Positions 52,031 through 61,727 of a stretch of 64,000 nt of DNA are shown here, in pieces. Positions within the stretch are counted from its first letter, which is position 1; each line of letters starts with the position of its first letter. Origin of the DNA: Massilia phyllostachyos (GTDB taxonomy: Bacteria; Pseudomonadota; Gammaproteobacteria; Burkholderiales; Burkholderiaceae_D); NCBI RefSeq assembly GCF_021044825.1, contig NZ_JAJNOC010000012.1, forward strand, positions 62,001 to 126,000, given 5' to 3'. Position numbers and translations under genes: made by a program. The notes beneath the pieces were generated by a model. That model did not search any database. It had not been told where the DNA came from and saw nothing but the letters and a program-made list of their open reading frames with translations.

Positions 52031-53958
52031 TTGGAATTTTTGATTTGCAGGGCGGCCGCCAGATCGACCGCAACCTCCTGCATCGGATGAACGAGAGCCA
52101 GTTCCACCGCGGGCCGGTGGAGGGCGACCTGCACCTGGAGCCGGGACTGGCTTTTGGCCACCGGCGCCTGTCGATCATCGCGCTCGAGGCCGGGCTGCAG
52201 CCCTTATTTAACGAGGACCACACCCTTGCCCTGGTGTTCAACGGCGAGATCTACAATTTCCGCGAACTGCGCGCCGAGCTGCAGGGCCTGGGCCACGTGT
52301 TCCGTACCCCGTCCGACAGCGAAACCATTGTCCACGCCTACGAGCAATGGGGCGAAGACTGCGTGAACCACCTGCGCGGCATGTTCGCGTTCGCGATCTG
52401 GGACCGCCCGAACCAGACCCTGTTCCTGGCGCGCGACCGGCTCGGCATCAAGCCGATGCACTACGCGCTGCTGCCGGATGGGATGTTCGCCTTTGGCTCG
52501 GAACTCAAGTCGCTGCTGACGCTCCCCAACCTGGCCCGCGAGATCGACCCGCTGGCCGTCGAGGAATACTTCGCCTACGGCTACGTGCCGGAACCGCGCA
52601 CCATCTTCACCGGCGCGAAGAAGCTGCTGCCGGGCCATACCCTGACCCTGCGCGTCGGCAAGCCGGTGCCGGCCTCGAAGCAGTACTGGGACGTGCCCTT
52701 CACCGCACACGCCGCCATGAGCGAACGCGAGATGGAAGCGCAGCTGGTCGAGCGCCTGCGCGAAGCGGTGAGCAGCCACCTGATTTCCGACGTGCCGCTG
52801 GGCGCCTTTCTGTCGGGCGGCGTCGATTCGAGCGCGGTGGTGGCGATGATGGCGGGCGTGAGCGAGGGGCCAGTGAATACCTGCTCGATCGCCTTCAACG
52901 ACCCGGCCTTCGACGAATCGGATTATGCGCGCCAGGTCGCCGAGCGCTACGGGACCACGCACCAGTGCGAGACCGTGGACAAGGACGACTACGGCCTGGT
53001 CGACACCCTCGCCGCGCTGTACGACGAGCCCTACGCCGACAGCTCGGCGATCCCGACCTATCGCGTCTGCCAGCTGGCCAGGAAGCGCGTCACCGTGGCC
53101 CTGTCGGGCGACGGCGGCGACGAGAACTTCGCCGGCTACCGCCGCCACCGCATGGCGATGGGCGAGAACCGGGTGCGCTCGCTGCTGCCGCTGGCGCTGC
53201 GCAAACCCGTGTTCGGCGTGCTGGGCGCCGTGTATCCGAAGGCCGACTGGGCGCCGCGCATGTTCCGCGCCAAGACCACCTTCGAAGCGCTGGCGCGTGA
53301 CCTCACGGAAGGCTACTTCCACGGCGTGTCCAATACCAACGACCGCCTGCGCAGCCAGCTGTTCTCGGCCTCGTTCAAGACCCGCCTGCAGGGCTACCGC
53401 GCTGTCGAAGTGATGCGCGGCTACGCGGCAAATGCGCCGACCGACGATCCGCTGTCGCTGGTCCAGTACCTCGACATGAAGACCTACCTGCCGGGCGACA
53501 TCCTGACCAAGGTCGACCGCGCCAGCATGGCCCATGCCCTCGAAGTGCGGGTGCCCCTGCTGGACCACCAGTTCGTCGAATGGGTGTCCGGCCTGCCGTC
53601 CAACAGCAAGCTGCGCAACGGCGAGGGCAAGCACGTGTTCAAGAAGGCGCTGCAGCCTTTCCTGGGCGACGACATCCTGTACCGCAAGAAGCAGGGCTTC
53701 TCGATCCCGCTGGCGGCCTGGCTGCGCGGCCCGCTGGCGGACACGATGCGGCGCGCGGTGCTCAATCCGGTCCTGCTCGACACCGGCATCTTCAACCCGG
53801 ATTTCCTCAAGCAGATGGTGGACGAACACCAGTCCGGCGCCAAGGACCATGGCATGACCCTGTGGTCGGTGCTGATGTTCGACGCCTTCCTGCGCACCAA
53901 CGGCGCCTCCGGCGCCGCGGCGCAGGCCAGCGCGGCGCCCGTGCTGGCCACCGCATGA
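52018..53958 (+). CDS. XrtA/PEP-CTERM-system amidotransferase (asparagine synthetase type)
   Basis: Class II glutamine amidotransferase of 646 residues like AsnB. It begins MCGIVGIFD with the N-terminal nucleophile Cys2, continues with the glutaminase domain (NGEIYNFREL), then the synthetase domain with the PP-loop SGGVDSSAV. In these loci it is thought to amidate a sugar acid or carboxyl group of the polysaccharide rather than to make asparagine. The last 30 residues are Ala-rich. It starts inside the upstream gene. Confidence 0.92.
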   Translation: MCGIVGIFDLQGGRQIDRNLLHRMNESQFHRGPVEGDLHLEPGLAFGHRRLSIIALEAGLQPLFNEDHTLALVFNGEIYNFRELRAELQGLGHVFRTPSDSETIVHAYEQWGEDCVNHLRGMFAFAIWDRPNQTLFLARDRLGIKPMHYALLPDGMFAFGSELKSLLTLPNLAREIDPLAVEEYFAYGYVPEPRTIFTGAKKLLPGHTLTLRVGKPVPASKQYWDVPFTAHAAMSEREMEAQLVERLREAVSSHLISDVPLGAFLSGGVDSSAVVAMMAGVSEGPVNTCSIAFNDPAFDESDYARQVAERYGTTHQCETVDKDDYGLVDTLAALYDEPYADSSAIPTYRVCQLARKRVTVALSGDGGDENFAGYRRHRMAMGENRVRSLLPLALRKPVFGVLGAVYPKADWAPRMFRAKTTFEALARDLTEGYFHGVSNTNDRLRSQLFSASFKTRLQGYRAVEVMRGYAANAPTDDPLSLVQYLDMKTYLPGDILTKVDRASMAHALEVRVPLLDHQFVEWVSGLPSNSKLRNGEGKHVFKKALQPFLGDDILYRKKQGFSIPLAAWLRGPLADTMRRAVLNPVLLDTGIFNPDFLKQMVDEHQSGAKDHGMTLWSVLMFDAFLRTNGASGAAAQASAAPVLATA

Positions 53959-54016
53959 CGTCCACCTGAACACGACAAGCAAGCAACAAGCAATACGCAA
54001 CCGGAACCACAAGAAC

Positions 54017-55243
54017 ATGCGCGTCCTTCACGTCCTCGACCACTCGATCCCCCTGCACAGCGGCTACACTTTCCGCACCCGCTCGATCCTGCGCGAACAG
54101 CGCGCGCTCGGCTGGGAGACCTTCCACGTCACCGGATCCAAGCAGCACTCGGGCGACGCGCTCGAAGAAACCGTGGACGGCCTGCACTTCTACCGCACGC
54201 CGGCTTCGAAGAGCGCGCTGGCGAAACTGCCGGTGCTGAACCAGAAGGAAGTCATCGACGGCCTTACCAAGCGCCTGCTTGATATCATCCCGATGGTGAA
54301 GCCGGACGTGCTGCACGCCCACTCGCCCAGCCTGAACGCGGTCGCGGCCCTGCGCGCCGGCAAGCGCTTCGGCATCCCGGTGGTCTACGAGGTGCGCGCC
54401 TTCTGGGAAGACGCGGCGGTCGACCACGGCACCAGCAGCGAGAACGGCCTGCGCTACCGCGCCACCCGCGCGCTGGAAACCTGGGCGCTCAAGCGCGCCG
54501 ATGCCGTCACCACCATCTGCGAAGGGCTTCGCCGCGACATCGTCGCGCGCGGCATCCCGGCCGACAAGGTCACCGTGATCCCGAACGCCGTCGACATCGA
54601 CAAGTTCTCGGTGGGCGGCAGCGCCGACCAGGAGCTGAAGACCAAGCTCGGCCTGCAGGGCTCGCGCCTGATCGGCTTCATCGGCTCCTTCTACGCATAC
54701 GAGGGCCTGGACATCCTGCTGCGCGCGGTGCCGCAATTGGCGCAAGAGCTGCCCGACCTGCGCGTGCTGCTGGTCGGCGGCGGCCCGCAGGACGCCCAGC
54801 TGCGCCAGCTGGCCAAGGACCTGAACATCCTCGACAAGGTCGTGTTCACCGGCCGCGTGCCGCACGACCAGGTGCAGACCTACTACGACCTGCTCGACGT
54901 GCTTGTCTATCCGCGCCTGTCGATGCGCCTGACCGACCTGGTCACCCCATTGAAACCGTTGGAAGCGATGGCCCAGGGCCGCATCCTGGCCGCGTCCGAC
55001 GTCGGCGGCCACCTGGAACTGATCGCCGACGGCAAGACCGGCGTGCTGTTCAAGGCCGACGACCCAAGCTCGCTGGCCGACAAGGTCGGCGCCCTGCTGC
55101 GCGCCCAGGAGCGCTGGCCGGCGCTGCGCGCGGCAGGACGCGAATACGTCGAGACCGAACGCAACTGGCCGGTGAGCGTGGCCCGCTACAAGAACATCTA
55201 CGGCCGCCTGACCGGCCGCGTCACCGAATCGCAGGCGGCATGA
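54017..55243 (+). CDS. PEP-CTERM/exosortase A-associated glycosyltransferase (TIGR04063-like)
   Basis: A 408-residue GT-B glycosyltransferase. Typical stretches are VLDHSIPLHSGYTFRTRSIL in the N-domain, and VVYEVRAFWEDAAVDHGTSS and VTVIPNAVDIDKFSVGG in the middle. The C-domain reads RLIGFIGSFYAYEGLDILLRA. It is 58 bases after the amidotransferase gene and overlaps the next glycosyltransferase by 4 bases. Confidence 0.9.
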   Translation: MRVLHVLDHSIPLHSGYTFRTRSILREQRALGWETFHVTGSKQHSGDALEETVDGLHFYRTPASKSALAKLPVLNQKEVIDGLTKRLLDIIPMVKPDVLHAHSPSLNAVAALRAGKRFGIPVVYEVRAFWEDAAVDHGTSSENGLRYRATRALETWALKRADAVTTICEGLRRDIVARGIPADKVTVIPNAVDIDKFSVGGSADQELKTKLGLQGSRLIGFIGSFYAYEGLDILLRAVPQLAQELPDLRVLLVGGGPQDAQLRQLAKDLNILDKVVFTGRVPHDQVQTYYDLLDVLVYPRLSMRLTDLVTPLKPLEAMAQGRILAASDVGGHLELIADGKTGVLFKADDPSSLADKVGALLRAQERWPALRAAGREYVETERNWPVSVARYKNIYGRLTGRVTESQAA

Positions 55244-56439
55244 AGATCCTGACGTTCAGCACCCTGTTCCCGAATACGGAAAAGCCGGGCCACGGGATCT
55301 TCGTGGAGACCCGCCTGCGCCACCTGGTCGCCAGCGGCCAGGTAGAGTCGCGCGTGGTCGCGCCGATCGGCTGGTTCCCCTCGAAGCATCCGCGCTTCGG
55401 CGACTATGCCAGGCTGGCCAAGGTGCCGAAAAGCGAGGTGCGCCACGGCCTGCAAGTGGAGCACCCGCGCTTCCCGGTGATCCCGAAAGTCGGCATGAAC
55501 GTCGCGCCCTTCCTGCTGGCGCAAGCGGCGCGACCGCGAATCGCGCGCCTGCTGGACGAAGGCTATGACTTCGACCTGATCGACGCCCATTACTTTTATC
55601 CGGACGGCGTGGCCGCCGCCATGCTGGCGCGCTGGTTCAACAAGCCGTTGGTGATCACCGCGCGTGGCTCCGACATCACGTTGCTGCCCCAGTACGCGCT
55701 GCCGCGCCGTATGATCACCTGGGCGGCGAAGCGCGCCGACGCCGTCATCACCGTCTGCAACGCCCTGCGCGAGGAAGTCATCGCCCTGGGCGTGCCGGGC
55801 GAGCGCGTGACCTCGCTGCGCAACGGCGTCGACCTGCAGCTGTTCCGCCCCGGCGAGCGCACCCCGAATACCTCGTTCACCCTGCTCACCGTCGGCCACC
55901 TGGTGCCGGTCAAGGCCCAGGAACTGATCATCGCCGCCCTGCCCCTGCTGCCGGATGCGCGCCTGGTGGTGGCCGGCGACGGACCGAACCGCGGCATGCT
56001 GGAAAGCCTGGCGCGCGAACTGAAGGTGGAAACGCGGGTCCAGTTCCTCGGCGCCGTGCCGCAGGCCCAGCTGCGCGAGCACTACAACAATGCCGACGCC
56101 CTGGTACTGGCCTCCTCGCGCGAAGGCTGGGCCAACGTCCTGCTCGAATCGATGGCCTGCGGCACCCCGGTGGTCGCCAGCCGCGTCTACGGCACGCCCG
56201 AAGTGGTGGCGGCGCCGGAAGCGGGCGTCCTGATGCGCGAACGCAGTCCGCAGGGCGTGGCCGACGCCGTCGATGCGCTGCGCAAAAACTACCCTGAACG
56301 CGCCGCGACGCGCCGCTATGCCGAAGGCTTCAGCTGGGACGACACCAGCGCCGGCCAACTGCGCCTGTTCGGCGAAGTGCTGGCGCGCCGCGCGGCCCAT
56401 CCGGACGCGCAGGGCGTCGTCGTGGGCAGCGAACGATAA
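55240..56439 (+). CDS. Glycosyltransferase family 4 protein
   Basis: A 399-residue GT-B enzyme. The N-domain starts MKILTFSTLFPNTEKPGHG and has DAHYFYPDGVAAAMLARWF. The C-domain has LLTVGHLVPVKAQELIIAAL and SREGWANVLLESMACGTPVV, with the donor-binding E. Translational coupling to the previous gene (ATGA) suggests successive steps on the same repeat unit. Donor sugar unknown. Confidence 0.9.
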   Translation: MKILTFSTLFPNTEKPGHGIFVETRLRHLVASGQVESRVVAPIGWFPSKHPRFGDYARLAKVPKSEVRHGLQVEHPRFPVIPKVGMNVAPFLLAQAARPRIARLLDEGYDFDLIDAHYFYPDGVAAAMLARWFNKPLVITARGSDITLLPQYALPRRMITWAAKRADAVITVCNALREEVIALGVPGERVTSLRNGVDLQLFRPGERTPNTSFTLLTVGHLVPVKAQELIIAALPLLPDARLVVAGDGPNRGMLESLARELKVETRVQFLGAVPQAQLREHYNNADALVLASSREGWANVLLESMACGTPVVASRVYGTPEVVAAPEAGVLMRERSPQGVADAVDALRKNYPERAATRRYAEGFSWDDTSAGQLRLFGEVLARRAAHPDAQGVVVGSER

Positions 56440-56451
56440 AGGAATTCAAGG

Positions 56452-56589
56452 ATGGAATCGATCATTTGGGCACTGGACCTGGTCGCGGTCGCCTACCTGT
56501 GCCTGTGGGCGCTGCGCGCCGACAAGGCCGAGTCTGGAAACGAGAAGGGCAAGCCGACCGAAGCGCGGCAGGAAGCGAACAATGCGTGA
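56452..56589 (+). CDS. Small membrane protein before the O-glycosylation ligase
   Basis: A 45-residue reading frame from ATG 56452 (AAGGA upstream): a hydrophobic N-terminal helix IIWALDLVAVAYLCLWAL, then a charged tail RADKAESGNEKGKPTEARQ. Its stop overlaps the next start by 8 bases, which argues that it is translated. Its function is unknown; a small partner of the ligase is a guess. Confidence 0.55.
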   Translation: MESIIWALDLVAVAYLCLWALRADKAESGNEKGKPTEARQEANNA

Positions 56590-57928
56590 CCTGGTCCTGC
56601 TGGCCGTGCTGCCGGTGCTGCTATACGCCATGCTGCAGCGGCCTTTCATCGCCCTGGCCATGTGGCCATGGACAGCGCTGTTCTTTCCCAATGGCTGGGT
56701 GTACGGTATCGCGGGCAGCATCCGCTACAACCTGCTATTCGCGGGCATCACGATCTTTACTTACCTGATCCAGAAGAACAAACCGAAGGTGCACTTCGGC
56801 GCAGTCGGCGTCATGGTGCTGCTGTTCTTCGTCTGGACCACCGTCAGCACCACGATGGCGATGAGCCGTCCCGATATCGCGTGGGAGATCTGGAGCCGCT
56901 TCGCCAAGGTCATCGCGCTGTTTGTGTTCATCGTCCTGATCGTCGAGAAGAAGCTGCACGTCGACGCCATCCTGTGGGGCGTAGTCCTGTCGGTCGGCTT
57001 CTACGGCAACCTCGAAGCGCTGAAGTTCATCGCCAGCGGCGGCGGCCACATGATCGCAGGCATGGATGGCCACGTGCTGGGCGACCGCAATGAACTGGCA
57101 GTCGCCTTCGTCATGACGCTGCCCATCTGCGTCTACCTGCTGGGCGAGTACGGCAAGCGCTCGCGGGTGATCAGCCTGGGCCTAATCGGCACCATGTGCC
57201 TGCTGGTGACGGCCGTGATCGGCACCCAGTCCCGCGGCGGATTCATCGCCGTGCTGGCGCTGGGCGGCTACCTATTCCTCAAGAGCGACCGCAAGATCCT
57301 GCTCGGCCTGCTGGCCGTGGCGCTGGCCATCGGCCTGTCGCACATCGTCTCGTCCGAATGGACCTCTCGCATCAACACCATCAACGACGCCGGCGAGGAT
57401 GCCTCCTTCATGGGCCGGGTGGTGGCATGGAAGCTCAGTTTCATCATGGCCTCGCAGAACCCCTTCTTCGGCGGCGGCTTCAAGTCGCTCGAATACCTGC
57501 CGAACTGGCTGGAGCTGTCGAAGGACTTCTTCTCCTATTCCTGGTTCTATACCGGCGACTCGCTGCCGCCGACGCAGTTCGCGCGCGCCGCCCACAGCGT
57601 GTACTTCCAGGTGTTGGGCGAACACGGTTTCTTCGGGCTCGGTATCTACCTGTTCTGCCTGGCCGGCGCCTACCGCAAGGCGGGCAAGGTCGCCAGGGCC
57701 GCCCGCCTGCGCGGCGGGCCGGCCTGGCTGCGCTCGCTGGCATCGATGCTGCAGCTCAGCATCTTCGCCTTCGCCCTCGGCGGCGCCGCGCTCAGTTTCG
57801 CCTATTTCGACCTGATCTTCACGCTGTTCGGACTGACGATCGTGCTGGAAGCGCGCATCATGCCCGCCGTGCTCGGTGCGGCGGCGCCGGCGGCGCCGGT
57901 GCCCAAGCTGGCAGGAGTCCCCGTATGA
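56582..57928 (+). CDS. Putative O-glycosylation/O-antigen ligase of the exosortase A system (Wzy/WaaL-like)
   Basis: Polytopic membrane protein of 448 residues (about 10-12 helices) with the Wzy_C-type core: GTQSRGGFIAVLALGGYLFL and a large periplasmic loop (residues about 275-340: RINTINDAGEDASFMGR, SLEYLPNWLELSKDFF). AHSVYFQVLGEHGFFGL is the conserved H-containing end. It polymerises or ligates the repeat unit, possibly to a protein or lipid. The start is ATG 56582. Confidence 0.88.
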   Translation: MRDLVLLAVLPVLLYAMLQRPFIALAMWPWTALFFPNGWVYGIAGSIRYNLLFAGITIFTYLIQKNKPKVHFGAVGVMVLLFFVWTTVSTTMAMSRPDIAWEIWSRFAKVIALFVFIVLIVEKKLHVDAILWGVVLSVGFYGNLEALKFIASGGGHMIAGMDGHVLGDRNELAVAFVMTLPICVYLLGEYGKRSRVISLGLIGTMCLLVTAVIGTQSRGGFIAVLALGGYLFLKSDRKILLGLLAVALAIGLSHIVSSEWTSRINTINDAGEDASFMGRVVAWKLSFIMASQNPFFGGGFKSLEYLPNWLELSKDFFSYSWFYTGDSLPPTQFARAAHSVYFQVLGEHGFFGLGIYLFCLAGAYRKAGKVARAARLRGGPAWLRSLASMLQLSIFAFALGGAALSFAYFDLIFTLFGLTIVLEARIMPAVLGAAAPAAPVPKLAGVPV

Positions 57929-58926
57929 GGCAGACCAGGCAGGTATCGCCGTTGACGCGCGGCACGATCCGGATGCTGGGGACGCTGCTGGCCACCGGCC
58001 CGGCGGCCAATCGCTGCTGCATCATCAACTATCACCGGGTGCTGCCGGTGCACCATCCCCTGCTCGCTTCCGAGCCGGACGTCGTCACCTTCGAGTGGCA
58101 GATGGAAGTGCTGGCGCGCTGCTTCCACGTGCTGCCCCTGCGCGAAGCCGTTGCGCGCCTGGAGGCCGGCAAGCGCCTGCCGCCGCGCGCGGTGTGCATC
58201 ACCTTCGACGACGGCTACCGCTCGATCCACGACCTGGCGCTGCCGGTGCTGCGCCGCTTCGGCCTGCCCGCCACCGTGTTCGTCACCAGCGGCCATGTCG
58301 ACAAGGGCAATATGTGGAACGACCGCATCATCGAAGCGGTCCGGATGCTGCCCGACGGTCCGCTCGACCTGCGCGACCTCGGCCTGGGCGCGTATTCGCT
58401 GCGCAGCCTGGACGACCGCATGGCCGCCATCGGCGTCCTCACGGAACGCTCCAAGTACCTGCCGCCGCCGGAGCGCAGCAGCGTGATCGAGCGGCTGTCG
58501 ACCCTGGCCGGCGACACCATGACCCCGGAGCTAATGCTGACCCGCGACATGTTGCTGAACCTCGACCGCCACGGCATCGAGATCGGCGCCCATACCGTGA
58601 CGCACCCCATCCTCACCAGCCTCGACGATAGCGCCGCGCGCAGCGAAATCGTGGCCGGCAAACAGCAGCTGGAAGCCATCCTCGGCAAACCGGTGCGCCT
58701 GTTTGCCTATCCGAACGGGAAGGTCGGGATGGACTTCGACCAGCGCCACGTCGCGATGGTGCGCGAGGCCGGCTTCGACGCCGCCTTCACCACCGCCGTC
58801 GGCGCGATCACGCCGGAACAGGACCGGTTCCAGCTGCCGCGCAGCCGTCCCTGGGACCGCAATCCGTTGATGTTCGGCCTGCGCCTGCTGCGCTGGCTGG
58901 TCCAGGGAGGTCCTGATGCCGGCTGA
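57925..58926 (+). CDS. Polysaccharide deacetylase family protein
   Basis: A 333-residue NodB-type deacetylase. It has INYHRVLPVHHP, motif 1 ITFDDGYRS, motif 2 GAHTVTHPILT and LFAYPNGK. No signal peptide is seen, so it should work in the cytoplasm. It is the third NodB domain of the operon. It is coupled to the ligase gene (ATGA) and overlaps the flippase gene by 11 bases. Confidence 0.9.
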   Translation: MRQTRQVSPLTRGTIRMLGTLLATGPAANRCCIINYHRVLPVHHPLLASEPDVVTFEWQMEVLARCFHVLPLREAVARLEAGKRLPPRAVCITFDDGYRSIHDLALPVLRRFGLPATVFVTSGHVDKGNMWNDRIIEAVRMLPDGPLDLRDLGLGAYSLRSLDDRMAAIGVLTERSKYLPPPERSSVIERLSTLAGDTMTPELMLTRDMLLNLDRHGIEIGAHTVTHPILTSLDDSAARSEIVAGKQQLEAILGKPVRLFAYPNGKVGMDFDQRHVAMVREAGFDAAFTTAVGAITPEQDRFQLPRSRPWDRNPLMFGLRLLRWLVQGGPDAG

Positions 58927-60376
58927 TACCGCAATCAAGCGCAACCTCGGCATCGCCTTCGTCACCCAGTACACCGACCTGTTCATCCAGTTTGTCGGCG
59001 TCATGATCCTGGCGCGCATCATCACTTCGGAGGAAATCGGCATCTATTCGGTGGCAGCCTTCCTGATGGCGCTGCTGCATGTGTTCCGCGATTTCGGCGT
59101 GACCAAATACCTGATCCAGGAGCCGGAGCTGACCCCGGAAAAGATCCGCTCGGCGCTTGGCGCGGCGATCCTGCTGGCCTGGGCCGTGGCGCTGGTGCTG
59201 TTCTCGCTGCGCCATCCGGTGGCGCGCTTCTACGACGAGCCGCGCCTGGCCGACATCATGGCCGTGATGTCGATCAGCTTCGCCGTCACGCCGTTCGGAT
59301 CGGTGGTGAACGCGATCTACCGGCGCGACATGGCGATGCGCAAGGTGGCAACGGTACAGATCGGCAGCGGCCTGTTCGCGACCATCGTCTCGACCATCCT
59401 CGCCCTGAACGGCTTCGGCGCGATGACGCTGGCCTGGTCGAACCTGGCCGGCATCTCCATGTACGGTGTGATCGCGGCCCTGCTGCGCGGCCCCGGGATT
59501 CCTTTGCTGCCGCGTTTCCGCGACCTGCGCGACATCCTACGCTTCGGCAGCATCGCCAGCCTGGGCAGCCTGGCCAACGTTGCCGGCAACAACAGCCACG
59601 ACGTCATTATCGGCAAGATGCTCAGCCTGGAAGCGACCGGTTACTTCAGCCGGGGCAACGGCTTCGTCCAGATCTTCAAGAACCTGATCAGCGGCGCGGT
59701 CGGCCCCCTGGTGCTGCCCTATTTCTCGGCTCTGCGCCACCAGTCCAGCGACATGGTCCAGCCTTACCGCGCCGCGATCATCTACATCACCGGCGTTGCC
59801 TGGCCTTTCTTCGGCGCCCTGGCAGTGCTGGCGCTGCCGATCGTGCGCACCTTCTATGGCCCCAACTGGGACACCTCGGTGCCCCTGGTGCAGATCCTGT
59901 GCGCCGCCGGCGCGCTGTCGATGCTGACCATGTTCGCGGGCGACGTCATGATTGCCAACGGCCATGTGAAAGCGGTGACCAAGCTCCAGCTTCTGACCCA
60001 GCCGGTCCGGGTCGCCGCGATCCTCGCCGCCAGCACGTTCGGCCTGGCGCAGGTCGCGGCGGCTACCGTGCTGGCGGAAGCCGCCGCCTTTGCCCTGCTA
60101 TCGCCCCTGCTGCACCGCACGACCGGCATCACCGTCCGCCACGTGCTGGGCGCCACGCTGCGCAGCACCCTAGTGACCGGCTTCACGGTCGCCGGCCCGC
60201 TGCTGGTCATGCTGTTCGACAGCGGCTCGGGCTATCCGCTGGTCGACGCCATCCTGGGCGGCCTGGGCGCGCTGGCGGGCTGGCTGGCGGGCGTGTTCTG
60301 GTGCCGCCATCCGATCCGCGACCATCTGCTGCAGGCAAGGCTGTGGCTGAGCGCACGCATACTTTCCAGGAGCTGA
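58916..60376 (+). CDS. Oligosaccharide flippase (Wzx/MATE-like)
   Basis: Inner-membrane lipid-linked sugar flippase of 486 residues with about 12-14 hydrophobic segments. The typical opening is GIAFVTQYTDLFIQFVGVMILARI, followed by IYSVAAFLMALLHVFRDFGV and GNGFVQIFKNLISGAVGPLV. It resembles the WzxC/PST family. The start overlaps the deacetylase gene. A second flippase lies at 62984, so two export routes or a duplication are possible. Confidence 0.9.
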   Translation: MPADTAIKRNLGIAFVTQYTDLFIQFVGVMILARIITSEEIGIYSVAAFLMALLHVFRDFGVTKYLIQEPELTPEKIRSALGAAILLAWAVALVLFSLRHPVARFYDEPRLADIMAVMSISFAVTPFGSVVNAIYRRDMAMRKVATVQIGSGLFATIVSTILALNGFGAMTLAWSNLAGISMYGVIAALLRGPGIPLLPRFRDLRDILRFGSIASLGSLANVAGNNSHDVIIGKMLSLEATGYFSRGNGFVQIFKNLISGAVGPLVLPYFSALRHQSSDMVQPYRAAIIYITGVAWPFFGALAVLALPIVRTFYGPNWDTSVPLVQILCAAGALSMLTMFAGDVMIANGHVKAVTKLQLLTQPVRVAAILAASTFGLAQVAAATVLAEAAAFALLSPLLHRTTGITVRHVLGATLRSTLVTGFTVAGPLLVMLFDSGSGYPLVDAILGGLGALAGWLAGVFWCRHPIRDHLLQARLWLSARILSRS

Positions 60377-60431
60377 CCTTGCGTCCTTCCCGACCAGACT
60401 CCCAACCCACCATGTACATGCGGGACACCGA

Positions 60432-61595
60432 GTGAGCGAGCATCTTCCGATCGCATTCTGCGAAAACGGCGCCGGCTACGGCGGCGCGATCATTTCGCTC
60501 ACCGCCATGCTGCCCCATCTCGACAGGCGCTATGCGCCGGTCCTTCTAAGCGGGCTGGGCACGGAACCCTACCGCCAACTGGCGCGCTTCGGGCGCTGGC
60601 GCCAGCTGGCGCCGCGCGCACTGGTCGACCACAGCGCGCTGCGCCGCCGCGGCGTGCCGTTCGCGTCGATGATCGACAATCTGTTCAACGTGCTGCCCAG
60701 CGCCCTGCGCTACTACCGCATCTTCCGCGCTGAACGGGTGCGCCTGGTCTACCTGAACAACGACGCCAGCTGCAACTTCGCGGCCGCCTTCGGCGCGCGC
60801 CTGGCCGGCCTGCCGCTGGTGCTGCATGCGCGCGGCTTCCACGGCGACACCAGCGTCAACCGGCTGGTGCTGAAATGGCTGGACCATTGCATCCCCGTGT
60901 CGAACGCCGTGAAGGAAGAATTGCTGCGCCTCGGGGTACCGGGACACAAATGCACCGTGGTGCCGGAGGGCCTGGACCTGCACCAGTTCTCCCCGCGCCA
61001 GCCGTCTTCCGTCCTGCGCGCCGAACTAGGCCTGCTGCCCGACGCCCCGGTGATCACCCTGGTCGGCGGCCTGATCGACTGGAAAGGGCAGGACATCCTG
61101 CTGCAGGCCGCGCCCCGGCTGTTCGCGCGCTACCCGCGTGCGCGCATCCTGCTGGTCGGGGCGGCCTACGGGCGTGACGACCTGTTCGCCCGCGACATCG
61201 CGCGCCAGGTTGCGGCGCCCGCCATGGCGGGCCGCGTGATGCTGCTGGGCGGACGCAGCGACGTGGCGGATATCCTGGCCCTCAGTTCGGTGGTGGTGCA
61301 TGCGTCGACCAGGCCGGAGCCGTTCGGCCGCACCTTCCTCGAGGGCATGGCGGTCGGCCGCCCGGTCATCGCATCGGCCGAGGGCGGACCGCTGGACGTC
61401 ATCACGCACGAGCACGACGGCCTCCTGATCCCGCCGCGCGATCCCGCCCTGCTGGCCGGCGCCATCCTGCGCATCCTCGACCAGCCGGAGTGGGCCGGCC
61501 GCATGGCGCGACAGGCGGCGCACACCGCCCGGCACTATTCGATCGAAGCGCATACCGGCGCTGTCGCGGACATCCTGCGCCGCCTCGTCACATGA
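60432..61595 (+). CDS. Glycosyltransferase family 4 protein
   Basis: A 387-residue GT-B enzyme starting at GTG 60432 (MSEHLPIAFCENGAGYGGAI). The C-domain has ITLVGGLIDWKGQDILLQAA, RVMLLGGRSDVADILAL and RPEPFGRTFLEGMAVGRPVI. It is 55 bases after the flippase gene, the largest gap since position 54000, so it ends this sub-unit of the operon. Confidence 0.9.
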   Translation: MSEHLPIAFCENGAGYGGAIISLTAMLPHLDRRYAPVLLSGLGTEPYRQLARFGRWRQLAPRALVDHSALRRRGVPFASMIDNLFNVLPSALRYYRIFRAERVRLVYLNNDASCNFAAAFGARLAGLPLVLHARGFHGDTSVNRLVLKWLDHCIPVSNAVKEELLRLGVPGHKCTVVPEGLDLHQFSPRQPSSVLRAELGLLPDAPVITLVGGLIDWKGQDILLQAAPRLFARYPRARILLVGAAYGRDDLFARDIARQVAAPAMAGRVMLLGGRSDVADILALSSVVVHASTRPEPFGRTFLEGMAVGRPVIASAEGGPLDVITHEHDGLLIPPRDPALLAGAILRILDQPEWAGRMARQAAHTARHYSIEAHTGAVADILRRLVT

Positions 61596-61727
61596 AGCGG
61601 AACGCCTGGAAACAATATGAAACATTGTTTTCGTGGCAACTATATTGTAACAAAGCGATAATACAATGTTGCCGACTTCGTGAGCTGAACGCGCCATCCT
61701 GGTGGATATCAGCGCTGGAAACAAATT
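61596..61727. other. AT-rich spacer with nested inverted repeats
   Basis: This 132-base stretch is far more AT-rich than its neighbours. It has an inverted repeat AAACAAT/ATTGTTT (61610-61630) and another ATTGTA/TACAAT (61644-61667). The string CTGGAAACAA occurs at 61607 and again just before the next start (about 61717). It looks like a promoter/regulatory region or a junction; no gene is in it. Confidence 0.45.
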
